Assembly (NCBI GenBank): GCA_903840165.1 | Contig: CAIMEY010000074.1 | Location: 38,541-102,540, forward strand | Length of the DNA stretch: 64,000 nucleotides | Direction: 5' to 3' | From: an uncultured Myxococcales bacterium | Lineage (GTDB): Bacteria > Myxococcota_A > UBA9042 | Shown here: one piece after another, positions 18,606 through 28,100 of the stretch | Position numbering within the stretch: the first letter of the stretch is position 1 | How the letters are laid out: each line of letters starts with the position of its first letter | Position numbers and translations under genes: made by a program | The notes under the pieces: model-generated | The model's input: only the letters and a program-made list of their open reading frames with translations | What the model was told of the DNA's origin: nothing | Database searches by the model: none

Positions 18606-18664
18606 CACCCGCCCCGGTCCATCCGTGCGTGCAAGGCAAGCAACAGGACGGCCGTGGGCGGGTG
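18606..18664. terminator. Inverted repeat between convergent genes
   Basis: Nine-base arms CACCCGCCC and GGGCGGGTG lie 41 bases apart between two convergent stop codons (18579 plus, 18723 minus). The position suits a bidirectional terminator, but the loop is long and there is no strong U-run. Confidence 0.4.
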
Positions 18665-18722
18665 CTTGAATTCGCCGGCATGAACCCGTGGGTCTCATGG
18701 CAAAGCGCCCGAGATAGCTCGG

Positions 18723-19076
18723 TTACTTCATCTTGCTGGGCCCACCGGCCTTGAGACAGTCCGTGCGGAACTTCTTGAATTCATCGCCCTTCTTGCCCTT
18801 GGCAGCGGCCATGCAATCCTTCATTGCCTGCTTGGGATCGGCCTTGGCCTCCACCTTAGCAGGCGCGGCTTTGGCTGGCTCTACCTTGGCGGGCTCTGCC
18901 TTGGCGGGTGCGGCTTTGAGGCATTCCGCCATGAATTTCTTGCGTTCGTCGCCTGCGAGCTTCTTTTCGCCGGCCTGAGCCGAGCAAGCCTTCATCTTGT
19001 CTTGCTGCGCATTGGCGGCAAAGGCGGGGGCAGCGACAAACAGGGCGAGCAGGGTGGCGCTCAAGATCTTGCGCAT
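18723..19076 (-). CDS. PsiF-repeat family periplasmic protein
   Basis: This 117-residue exported protein has a signal peptide (MRKILSATLLALFVAAPAFA) and two PsiF-type repeats. The first is around KMKACSAQAGEKKLAGDERK with FMAECLKA. The second is around AMKDCMAAAKGKKGDEFKKF with DCLKAG. Each carries a Cys pair that could form a disulfide. The repeats are joined by an AKAEP/AKVEP proline-alanine linker. PsiF in E. coli is phosphate-starvation inducible with no known activity; nothing here shows a Pho box. The start at 19076 has GGAG seven bases upstream. Confidence 0.85.
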   Translation of the reverse strand: MRKILSATLLALFVAAPAFAANAQQDKMKACSAQAGEKKLAGDERKKFMAECLKAAPAKAEPAKVEPAKAAPAKVEAKADPKQAMKDCMAAAKGKKGDEFKKFRTDCLKAGGPSKMK

Positions 19077-19360
19077 GAGGATCTCCAGAAAAGGCCAGTG
19101 TTCTGGCCCAAAAGCGCGACGAATCGCGGCGTGTTTCGGTAAAAGGTCACCGCGGCAGCTTGGGCTTGGGCGCCTGCCACCGCGGCGGACTGTAACGCCA
19201 ACGCGTCGGATTGCCAAAGATTCACCGGCCCAGGGACAGTTCAGCGAAGAATAGCGCCAATTCAAGTCGCGGACGCCCCTGCCGACCGCACCACGGCGGG
19301 CTTGGCCCGAGACCCTCCAGCCACATCACGAGCAATTCTGCTGTAAGTTTAGGTAGGTAT

Positions 19361-21472
19361 CTACCACTGCAGGTTCATGCCACCCGGATAGCCGTAGGCG
19401 GTCTTGTTGCCGTAGCCGTAGACCATTAGGCCAAAAGCCTTTTTAGATTCAAAGGTATGTGAGCCCTTCTGCACAGTGTGGTAGGCCAGTTCCCAGGTCC
19501 CATCGCCCACCGGTGCAAAATCTGTGTCCGGGATTTGCACGCCATCGGCGACCACCGCGACGCCCGCGGGACGCACCACAGAAGTCCAGTTGGTGCCGTA
19601 GCCATCGGCCGTTTGAATCACGTAATCCGCGCGATATTGCTTAGATGGCGGCACGATCATCATGGTTGGGTCGCCGATGTTCTGGTCGGTATAGCCCGCG
19701 CTCACTAGGAACTGCACCACCTGGATACGGCCCGTGCCCTGGAGTTGGAAGCTCAGCGGCGTTTGAACCTCAATCGAATCGCCGGCTTTCTTGAGGACCA
19801 CGCCGTCAATGCCGGCAATGCTGGGGATGGTCTTGAGGGTGACATTGTCATCGCCGGCTGTGATCACCCAGTCGTCGACTTCGCCGCCGCGGGGCTTGGA
19901 CTTGCAGCAAAGCGCTGAATTTCCCCAGGCTTCCAAAGGCATCATCTGCTCTTCGATGTGCTCAGCGCAGCAACCGTCGCCGCCATCGGTGCCGCCGCCG
20001 CTGGGTGGTGGGGCGTCCTTGGGGCCGATCACCGTTTCTTCATGGCCACTGAAGACGGCTACGGGCTTGGTGGCGTCAATGCGCGTGCCGGTGAGCGACG
20101 GGATCGCCGCGCCGATGCTGAAGGTGCTGCCGTCTTGGAGGTTGAGGACATCAAACTGTTTCAATTCAAAGACATATACCTGGTTTGGCTTCAAGTCGGC
20201 TGAGCCAGAGGGCGGTACACCCTTGCTCGGATTGGCCTTCACCACCGCCTTGGGATAGACCTGAACCTCGGTTGTACCCGTGGAAACTGCCACGACGGTG
20301 ATGTAAGCCTTCTGAGAAATATTGGGCAATCCGGGAATATTGAGGTCCGGCGTCGACGGTTGGCAGACGCCAAAATACGTCTTGCCCAGCACATTCATCG
20401 GCAGCAGTAGCGAGCCATCGTTGGAGGCTGCGCCTTCGGAGTTGAACGGGTTGAACTGAAAGGCGACAACCGGCTGAGTGGACTTGACGTGGATGGCCTT
20501 GGGCGTGATGCCCGAACCGTCGACGTTCATCACGGGCATCTTGAATTCCTTTGTAGTCTGGGCAGGTACCGAGGTGTCGGTCACCGGCAGATCGTACAGG
20601 CCCACGGGCGTCTGACAGACCGTGTTCTTGCCGCCACAGGTCGATTCTGGCACGCAGGCGTTGCCATCGGCGCAGCCCACCATGACTTCAAAGGTCAAGG
20701 TAGCATCGAGAACGCCTGGATTTGAAATGATAATGCTGTGCGGGATCATGTCCGGTGTTAGACCCTGCTTGTTGAGCATGGCCGACATGGTGTCCGGCGA
20801 GTTGTCCAGATCGACGCTCCAGTATTCGCAGCCGACGTTGCTGGCGATCTTGAGGTTGGATTCGCACAGGCTGATGCATTGACCGCCCATGCACATCGCA
20901 CCGGTTTTGCATGAAGATTCGGGGCCATAGCCCGAGCCGTCTTCCAGGCAGGTGTGAAAGGCTCCGGCCGCCGTACAGGTCGGAATAAACGGCGTGCAGA
21001 CGACACTTTTGCACGTGCCCGCGGCGCATTGTTGCGGGGCTTTGCACTTGGTCGGCACCCAAGATTTGCCATCGGCTGCGCAGGTTTGCTGGATCGAGTA
21101 GCCGTCACATTTGGTGGTGCCAGGGGTGCAATCGGCCAAGGTAACGCAGGCTCCGTCCTGACAAACTTGAGCGCCGGCGCACTGTTGGCTCATTTGCCAC
21201 TTGCCATCGACGCAGCCCTTGACGACGGAATTGTTAAAGCACTCGACGGCCCCCTCAGCGCAGGCTGCGCCGTCGGCGATGGGTGTGGCGTCGGCCGAAA
21301 GATCGAGGGAATCTGCGTTCTTGCCGCTGCCGTCGCCGATCTGTCCATCGAGGCTGCTGCTGTCGACATCGGTGGTCGCGGCGGTTTTGACTGAGCTTGT
21401 GGCGCTGCAGGCGGCAAGGCTTGAACCGAGGATAACTGCGCAACCCATCAAGCAGTAACAGAAAATCTTCAT
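19361..21472 (-). CDS. IgGFc-binding-like surface lipoprotein
   Basis: This 703-residue protein has a lipoprotein signal (LGSSLAAC) followed by an Asp/Ser-rich linker. A Cys-rich region at about residues 60-240 contains several short modules such as CVDGKWQMSQQCAGAQVC. From about residue 250 the protein resembles the IgGFc-binding N-terminal family. Typical segments are IIISNPG, KAIHVKSTQPVVAFQFNP, GSLLLPMNVLGKTYFG, and TRIDATKPVAVFSGHEE, followed by EQMMPLEAWG and a strand-rich end. In other proteins this fold binds glycoproteins, and in myxobacteria it is a common surface module. The ATG at 21472 begins the signal peptide but has no clear ribosome site. Confidence 0.78.
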   Translation of the reverse strand: MKIFCYCLMGCAVILGSSLAACSATSSVKTAATTDVDSSSLDGQIGDGSGKNADSLDLSADATPIADGAACAEGAVECFNNSVVKGCVDGKWQMSQQCAGAQVCQDGACVTLADCTPGTTKCDGYSIQQTCAADGKSWVPTKCKAPQQCAAGTCKSVVCTPFIPTCTAAGAFHTCLEDGSGYGPESSCKTGAMCMGGQCISLCESNLKIASNVGCEYWSVDLDNSPDTMSAMLNKQGLTPDMIPHSIIISNPGVLDATLTFEVMVGCADGNACVPESTCGGKNTVCQTPVGLYDLPVTDTSVPAQTTKEFKMPVMNVDGSGITPKAIHVKSTQPVVAFQFNPFNSEGAASNDGSLLLPMNVLGKTYFGVCQPSTPDLNIPGLPNISQKAYITVVAVSTGTTEVQVYPKAVVKANPSKGVPPSGSADLKPNQVYVFELKQFDVLNLQDGSTFSIGAAIPSLTGTRIDATKPVAVFSGHEETVIGPKDAPPPSGGGTDGGDGCCAEHIEEQMMPLEAWGNSALCCKSKPRGGEVDDWVITAGDDNVTLKTIPSIAGIDGVVLKKAGDSIEVQTPLSFQLQGTGRIQVVQFLVSAGYTDQNIGDPTMMIVPPSKQYRADYVIQTADGYGTNWTSVVRPAGVAVVADGVQIPDTDFAPVGDGTWELAYHTVQKGSHTFESKKAFGLMVYGYGNKTAYGYPGGMNLQW

Positions 21473-21662
21473 TGCCGCGCACCCATGGCAGCACAAGGCC
21501 GCGCCTACATTGTCGCGGTCCCGCGGCCTCTCGGCAACCGTGCCGGCACACATTCTTGGCTTGAGGTCCGCAGGCCTGCGGTTGCAGTCGGTGCGACAAC
21601 CGCTGTCGCATAGAACCGGTAGCCCCTTGGCGGCGCGCCGGCCTTCTGCCACAGTGCCGACC
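21473..21662. promoter_or_regulatory. Divergent intergenic region upstream of recC
   Basis: These 190 bases separate the divergent IgGFc-like gene and recC and must hold promoters for both. No convincing consensus promoter was seen. Neither start has a strong ribosome site. Confidence 0.3.
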
Positions 21663-24600
21663 ATGGCTCAAGTCGCCGTTCATCGCAGTTGCTTTGTGGA
21701 CCGTCTAGCGGCGACGCTGGCCGCAGATCTGAGGCAGAATACGCCCTTAGACCCCCATCAGGCGGTCACCGTAGTCATCGGCAGTCGTGGCATGGCGCGG
21801 TGGCTCCGTCTGCAATTGGCGCAGCAGTTGGGGATATGTGCCGGGATTCGCTTTGTATTTCCTGGGCAATTCGTTGGCGACGTGCTGCAGGTCCTCGGGC
21901 ATCCGGCGCCCGAGCCCGACCCCTACGCGCCGGCGGTGCTTGCGCATCAACTGCTGCCGCTCCTGCCAGAACTGCCTATTTTAGCGCGGTATTTGCAAAC
22001 CGAGCTTGGCAAGCCCCTGGACTTAGTTGACAGTCGCGCTTGGGGATTGGCCCGTGAATTGGCGGACTTGTTTGATCGCTATCAGTGGTCGCGCCCCGAC
22101 TGGCTGTTGGCTTGGCAGCAACACCGCAGCATCGGCGGCGATCAGCTCACTGATGAGGCCTGGCAGGCGCCATTGTGGCGGCAATTGCAAGAGAAAGTCG
22201 CTCGCACCTACGCGCAGGCCTTGCCTTTGCCCTCCCGCGTTATGGCCGCCTGCGCGACGCTGCAGCACCTACAAACCGATGCCCTGGCGCGGGCTGAGGC
22301 GCTGCCCAACTTGGCGCAGGCAGGTTACGGTTCCGTCTACGTTTTTGGCGTTTCGTCCCTGCCCGTCCTGCACCTGGAACTGCTGGCCAGCTTGGGCAAA
22401 GTCATCCAAGTGCACGCGTATCTGTTTGCGCCGTCTCAGCATTTCCTCGGCGAACTGACGACCCGCCGCGAACTCAAGAGGCAGTCGCGCAATGCCAGCC
22501 CGGAACAAGCGCTCGAGATTGCTCAGCAATGGCGATCCATCCACCCGCTCTTGCACAGCCTTGGCCGGGTCTCCCGCGACATGCAGATGCTTTTGCTAGC
22601 GCGCGATTTGGACCCCAGCGAGACGACGGCGGATTCGCTCTGGGACGCGCCAACCTTGCAAGAGTTATCGGAAAATCCGCAGTCGACTTTGCTGGAGCAC
22701 CTGCAAGCCAGCCTGCGCGACATGCAGGGGCCCCCGGAGCCGACCGAGCGTCCGCGCCTGAGCCAACGGGACGACAGCGTGCAGGTTCACGCCTGTCCGG
22801 GCCTGACGCGGCAGGTGGAAGTGCTGCGCGACGAGCTTTTGCAACTATTTGAAAAGCATCCACATTTGCATCCACGCGACGTCGTAGTGATGACGCCCGA
22901 TGTCGAGGCAGCGGCGCCCTTGGTGCGCGCCCTGTTTGGCGAAGGTCAGCGGCAGCGCGGTGCCCAAGGGGCTTGGGAACAAAGCGGTTTTCCGAGAATT
23001 CCCGTTGAAATATCCGACCTTTCTGTGCGGGCCATCAATCCACTTGCCCAAGCGTTGCTGCGCACTGTGGCATTGGCGCTGGCCCGCGTCACGGCGTCCA
23101 GTGTGGCCGATTGGCTGAGTTTGCCGGTCGTGGCGGCGCGTTTCTCTTTGGCTGAAGCGGAGTTGACGCAGATTCGCGGTTGGCTAGGCCAGAGCGGTAT
23201 CCGTTGGGCCTGGGATGCCAGCGACCGCAAACGCCACGGTCAGCCGGAAGACGTGCAGAATACCCTTTGGTTTGGCCTAGAACGCCTAGCCTGGGGCGTT
23301 GTTGCCGCCCAGGATGCGCCCGCGCTATGGCCGCTGGGGGACCGCTTTGTGGCGCCATGGCCCGACATTGAGGCAGGCTCCGCCCAGACTGTTGGGCGTT
23401 TTGCCTTGGCACTCAAGACCTTAAGGCAGCAGGTTGAGGTATTGCGCAAGCCGCGGACCCTGGTCGCTTGGCGGCAGGTGCTGGTGACGGCGCTGGACAG
23501 CCTGACCGTGGCGACGGCGCCCCAACAGACACTGCGCGCGGAGGTGGTGAAGACCCTTGAAAGTATGGCTGAAATGGCTGGAGAAACGGCGCACGTCTTT
23601 ACCGTCGACGCCTTGCAGGTGCTGTTGAGTGCCCAACTCGACTCGGCCCAAGGTGGCGATCGGCCGGTGAGCGGCGCTGTCACGTTGTGCGCCCTGCAAC
23701 CGCAGCGCAGCGTGCCTTTTGCGGTCGTGTGCTTGCTGGGGCTCGATGACAGCGCTTTTCCCAGGAGCCAGCAGGCCTTAGGCTTTGACATGACGGCGAG
23801 ACAGCCGCGCTTGGGCGACCGGGATACCCGCGATGACGACCGACATATCCTGCTAGAATCCTTGCTTGCAGCTGGGGAGCATTTGCTGCTGTTCTATGAT
23901 GGCCGCGACCCTTGCAGCGGTGTCACACGTGCGCCGAGTGTGCCTGTGGCCGAACTGCTTGAAACTATGGATGCCTATTGGCTGCCGGTCGTAGGTGACC
24001 GCCTTTCGTCGCAGATTTGCCAGCGCCATGGCGTGCAGCCGTGGAGCCGACAACCTTCTGATCAGACTGGTCATATGCCGACCTTTGACCGGCGGATGGC
24101 CCAGCTTGCCATGGACGTGCGGAGTTCGCGGCCTTTGCAGCCGCCTCTGATGCCGGCCTCGCTGCAGCTGCAGCCAAGACCTCAAGAAGATTGGGTATTT
24201 TCCGATCTTCTCGGCGCCTTGCGCGCGCCCGTGCAAGCCCTGCTGCAGGGGCGATTGGGGCTGCGGCTCAGCGCTGCGGGTACGACGCTCGAGGACCGAG
24301 AACCCTTTGCCTTGGAAGGCCTTGGCCGCTACCAGGTACTGCGCGGAGCGCTGGCGGATGCCCGGCAAGCGCTTGAACCCAATGGAATTTCGCGATGGCG
24401 CAGTGAGGGTCTCTTGCCCCTGGGTACGCCTGGGCGGGTGGCGTGGCAGCAATTGAGCGGACCTATTGATGTTTTGCGCACGCTCGCCGGTGACGACTGG
24501 CACGCACCGCCTCAACCGGCGCTACGGGTGCAGCTGGGGCCGGCGCAGTGGCTGGTTGGGACCTCAGGATTGGCTTATCATGGCGCGGACTTAGTGGACG

Positions 24601-25100
24601 TGGATACGACAGACCCGGGCTCGGCGGCCCGCCTGCTGCGAGCCTGGCTGGCGCTTTTGGCGACGGCGGTTGCGCAACCCGGGCCTCATCAGGCTCGTCT
24701 ATACGGCCTAGTGGACGGTGAGGGACAGCGTATTGTCTTACAAGCACCTGATAATGCAGAAGAAGTGTTGAGCAATCTTGTTGCGGTTGCGGACAACGCG
24801 CTTCAAGGCCCCCTGCTGCTGTTTGCCAAGGCTTCTGCCGCAGTAGCCAAGAGTTGGGCCAAGCCCAAGCGGGCCAACGAAGATCCAGTGGCGCAGGCGC
24901 TGGCGGCCTGGGGGGATCCGGAGAGACCCCAGCCCTGGGATGAGCGTCTGGACCCGTACATAGCGCTGGCTTTTGGTGAGGAAAATCCATGGTTTGATGG
25001 GCATCAGCCCGACCCGCGGTGGCTCGAATTAGCGAAGCGCGTTTGGCTGCCCTTGTGGCAGGCCGTTGGCGATGGCGACGCCTCAGCGGAGGCTGCATGA
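21663..25100 (+). CDS. recC: Exodeoxyribonuclease V gamma subunit (RecC)
   Basis: This 1145-residue protein is RecC, the Chi-scanning subunit of the RecBCD helicase-nuclease that processes double-strand breaks. RecC-typical segments include VVIGSRGMARWLRLQLAQQL near the start, the DLFDRYQWSRPDWL segment, and the inactive-helicase block with DVVVMTPDVE. LGLDDSAFPRS and LLLFYDGRD are also highly characteristic. Length agrees with the family (about 1100). The ATG at 21663 gives the conserved N-terminus; the longer open frame does not. The stop overlaps the recB start (ATGA), so the three subunits are co-translated in the order C-B-D. Confidence 0.95.
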   Translation: MAQVAVHRSCFVDRLAATLAADLRQNTPLDPHQAVTVVIGSRGMARWLRLQLAQQLGICAGIRFVFPGQFVGDVLQVLGHPAPEPDPYAPAVLAHQLLPLLPELPILARYLQTELGKPLDLVDSRAWGLARELADLFDRYQWSRPDWLLAWQQHRSIGGDQLTDEAWQAPLWRQLQEKVARTYAQALPLPSRVMAACATLQHLQTDALARAEALPNLAQAGYGSVYVFGVSSLPVLHLELLASLGKVIQVHAYLFAPSQHFLGELTTRRELKRQSRNASPEQALEIAQQWRSIHPLLHSLGRVSRDMQMLLLARDLDPSETTADSLWDAPTLQELSENPQSTLLEHLQASLRDMQGPPEPTERPRLSQRDDSVQVHACPGLTRQVEVLRDELLQLFEKHPHLHPRDVVVMTPDVEAAAPLVRALFGEGQRQRGAQGAWEQSGFPRIPVEISDLSVRAINPLAQALLRTVALALARVTASSVADWLSLPVVAARFSLAEAELTQIRGWLGQSGIRWAWDASDRKRHGQPEDVQNTLWFGLERLAWGVVAAQDAPALWPLGDRFVAPWPDIEAGSAQTVGRFALALKTLRQQVEVLRKPRTLVAWRQVLVTALDSLTVATAPQQTLRAEVVKTLESMAEMAGETAHVFTVDALQVLLSAQLDSAQGGDRPVSGAVTLCALQPQRSVPFAVVCLLGLDDSAFPRSQQALGFDMTARQPRLGDRDTRDDDRHILLESLLAAGEHLLLFYDGRDPCSGVTRAPSVPVAELLETMDAYWLPVVGDRLSSQICQRHGVQPWSRQPSDQTGHMPTFDRRMAQLAMDVRSSRPLQPPLMPASLQLQPRPQEDWVFSDLLGALRAPVQALLQGRLGLRLSAAGTTLEDREPFALEGLGRYQVLRGALADARQALEPNGISRWRSEGLLPLGTPGRVAWQQLSGPIDVLRTLAGDDWHAPPQPALRVQLGPAQWLVGTSGLAYHGADLVDVDTTDPGSAARLLRAWLALLATAVAQPGPHQARLYGLVDGEGQRIVLQAPDNAEEVLSNLVAVADNALQGPLLLFAKASAAVAKSWAKPKRANEDPVAQALAAWGDPERPQPWDERLDPYIALAFGEENPWFDGHQPDPRWLELAKRVWLPLWQAVGDGDASAEAA

Positions 25101-28100
25101 GTATGCCGCTGCCCGCGACGCACTTTGACATCAACCATCCCTTGCAACCAGGTGTAATGGTTGTAGAAGCTAGCGCTGGGACCGGCAAGACTTGGAGCAT
25201 TGCCAGTCTGGTACTCCGGCTGATTGCCGAAGGCCGCGCCCGCATCGATCGCATCCTGGTGATGACCTTTACCGTTGCAGCGACTGGGGAATTGCGCGAA
25301 CGGATCCGCGCCCGCTTAGCTGAGGCCGAGGCCCATTGGGGCCAACCGGGCGATGACATCGTGTTGCAAGCCGTGCAGCAGTTGCCTGAGTCCACTAGCG
25401 TACGCTATCGCATTCAAAGCGCTTTGCGTGATTTTGACACGGCCGCAATCTACACGATCCACAGCTTCTGCCAGCGCATGCTGCGGCTCTATGCCTTTGA
25501 TACGGGGCTGGATTTTGCGGCCGAACTGTTGACCGATGCCCGTCAGATCAGCCAAGACATTGCCCAGGACTACTTGGCCCAGCGCCTGTACGCCGTGTCG
25601 GAGGAAGAACTCGCGTGGTTACAAGGGCCTTGCGCGTTGCACCCGCGCCTGCTGGCCGATGTCGCGGCGCTCTTGCTGCGAAGGCCCGATATTGCCGCGC
25701 CGCAGCCGTCGCCTCCCGCTGTAGGTAGTGCGGGCGTTGTTCAGGGCTGGAAAGCGGCGGCTGGCACTTTCGCGCAGGCCTGGCAAGCCAATGATCAGGG
25801 GCTGTTGGCTGCCTTGCGTGCCGATGCCGGTCTCAAGCCTGGCAAGGGCAAACGTCTGGGTGGCTCGCCGGCTCAAGTCGATAAATACGCCGCTAAAATG
25901 CAGGCTTGGCTGGAGTCTGACCGCGCGCCGCATCAGGAATTTGGCACGCTGCCGTGGGTTCGCTATTTCAGCAGCTATCATGCGGCCTTGGCTAAGCTCA
26001 AGGATGCGCCGGCCCCCTTTGACCATCCGCTGATGCAGGCTTGGGACGTGTTGCTGCAGGCCCTGCCGGCGGCGGCGGCCTACAACCAGCCGATTCTGGA
26101 GTTTGCGGCGTACTTTCGCGAGGAACTGCCGCGACGTCTTGGCGCCGGCGGTCACCTGACCTTTGCTGACCTTTTGCAAGTGCTGCACCGGCGCATCGTC
26201 GATGCGGACACGGGGCCTGCCCTCAGTGCGGCGCTGCGTGGACGCTATGACGCTGCGTTAATTGATGAATTTCAGGACACCGACCCCTTGCAGTGGCAGA
26301 TTCTTGAGCACGTGTTTGCCCCGGCCGGCACCGCGCCGACCACCCACCTGCTGCTGATTGGCGACCCCAAGCAGGCGATTTATCGCTTTCGTGGCGCGGA
26401 CATCGAGACGTATGCCGAGGCCCGCGTGCGGCCACAGACCCGCGTGCGGACGATGCAGGTCAACCAACGCTCCGATGGGCGCTATGTGCAGGCTGTTAAT
26501 GCACTTTGGGCCGGTCAGCCGGACGCCTTTGCCCATGCCGCCATAGCCTACCAGCCGGTCGATGCAGCAGCGCGTAACCTGGCAGATCGTTTGCTGTTTC
26601 CCAGTGGTGGCGCCATGGAGCCGCGTTCGCCTGTGCAGATTCGCTGGGTGGGGCCTGCTGGCGAGGCGCCGGTGCCGCTGCGCAAGGCCGATGCTTGGGG
26701 TCTGGCCCATGAGGCGACGGCCCAAGAAGTGCAGGCTCTGCTGGCCAGTGGTGCGCAAATCACAGAACATAAAGGCGATAAGCTGGTTTCTCGGCCTCTG
26801 CGGCCCAGTGACATTGCCGTGTTGGTGCGTAAGAATGCGCAGACCGTCATTGTGCGTAAAGCCTTGCGGCAGTTGGGAATTCCGGCGATTATCAGCCAGT
26901 CGGGCAATGTGTGGCAATCCCAGGCGGCGCAGATCCTCACGCTATGGCTGACGGCGCTGAGCCAAGCTGACCGGGAAACGCCTGTACGATTGCTGGCTTT
27001 GACGCCTCTTATCGGTTGGGATGTGCCCACCTTGGCCCAAGCGCTGGAGGCCGTGGCGGACCAGGATGCGCAAACCGAGCAAGATCCGCTGGTCTCTGAG
27101 GTCGAAGCGGCCCAGGCTTGGGTCAAACTCAGCGATCTGCCGGTGGCGCAGCGTTGGAATCGGCTGAGGCAAATGGTGCAGAAATGGGCGCAAACACTGC
27201 AGAAATACGATTTTCTCAGTGCTTGGCAAGGTGCCTTGGCGGAACCGGCGCTCGACCTGTACGCGCGCCTGGGTCAGAGGGCGGACGCCGAGCGCCTGGT
27301 GACGGACCTGCGCCACGTGACCGAACTGGTGCAGGCGCAGGTCATGCGTGAACACCTGCAAGCCCCTGGACTTTTGCGCTTTGTCACCGATCAGCAGCAG
27401 CCAGACGCCACCGGGCAAGAGGCGGCCCTGCAACGGCTGGAATCGGACGCGGACGCGGTGCAAATCACCACGATTCACAAGTCTAAGGGTCTGGAATATC
27501 CCGTTGTTATCGTGCCTTATGCCTGGGATGGCAACGTGCAGTTGAGCGATTCTGCCTTTGTCTACCACGGCGACGCGCCTCCGCATGAGGCGGGTTTGGC
27601 CCTGGGACCGGGCGTCGATGCGGCTAGGCTGGCGCAGAAAGCCCTTGCACTGCAAGAGGAATTGCAGGAATCGGTGCGGCTGCTCTATGTCGCGACGACC
27701 CGCGCCCGCCACCACATGGTGCTGCTGTGGGGGCCCATCAAGGAGGCCGCGGCCTCGCCGTTGGCTGCGCTGATTCACGGCGTGGATGCGGGGCAAGCGC
27801 TTGAATCTCGGGCGAAATTGGCCATTGACCTATTGACGCGCAAAGACGACGTGGCGTCGCGTTGGTGGCAACTGTTGCAACAGGCCGTGGCAGCGCGATT
27901 GGCCGATGCACCGCAACTCCCTGGACCGCCGTTGATTTCGCTGCGCATGGCGACAGAGCCGTCCACGGGCCCGAGAGCTGCGCCTGAGCTGAGTCTCCCT
28001 TTGTCGCCCATTGAACCGCTTGTGTTTACACGGGAAACATTGGCCGATGCCTGGAAGCGTCTGAGCTATACCGCCCTGACGCAGCGTGCCACGGCCCGCG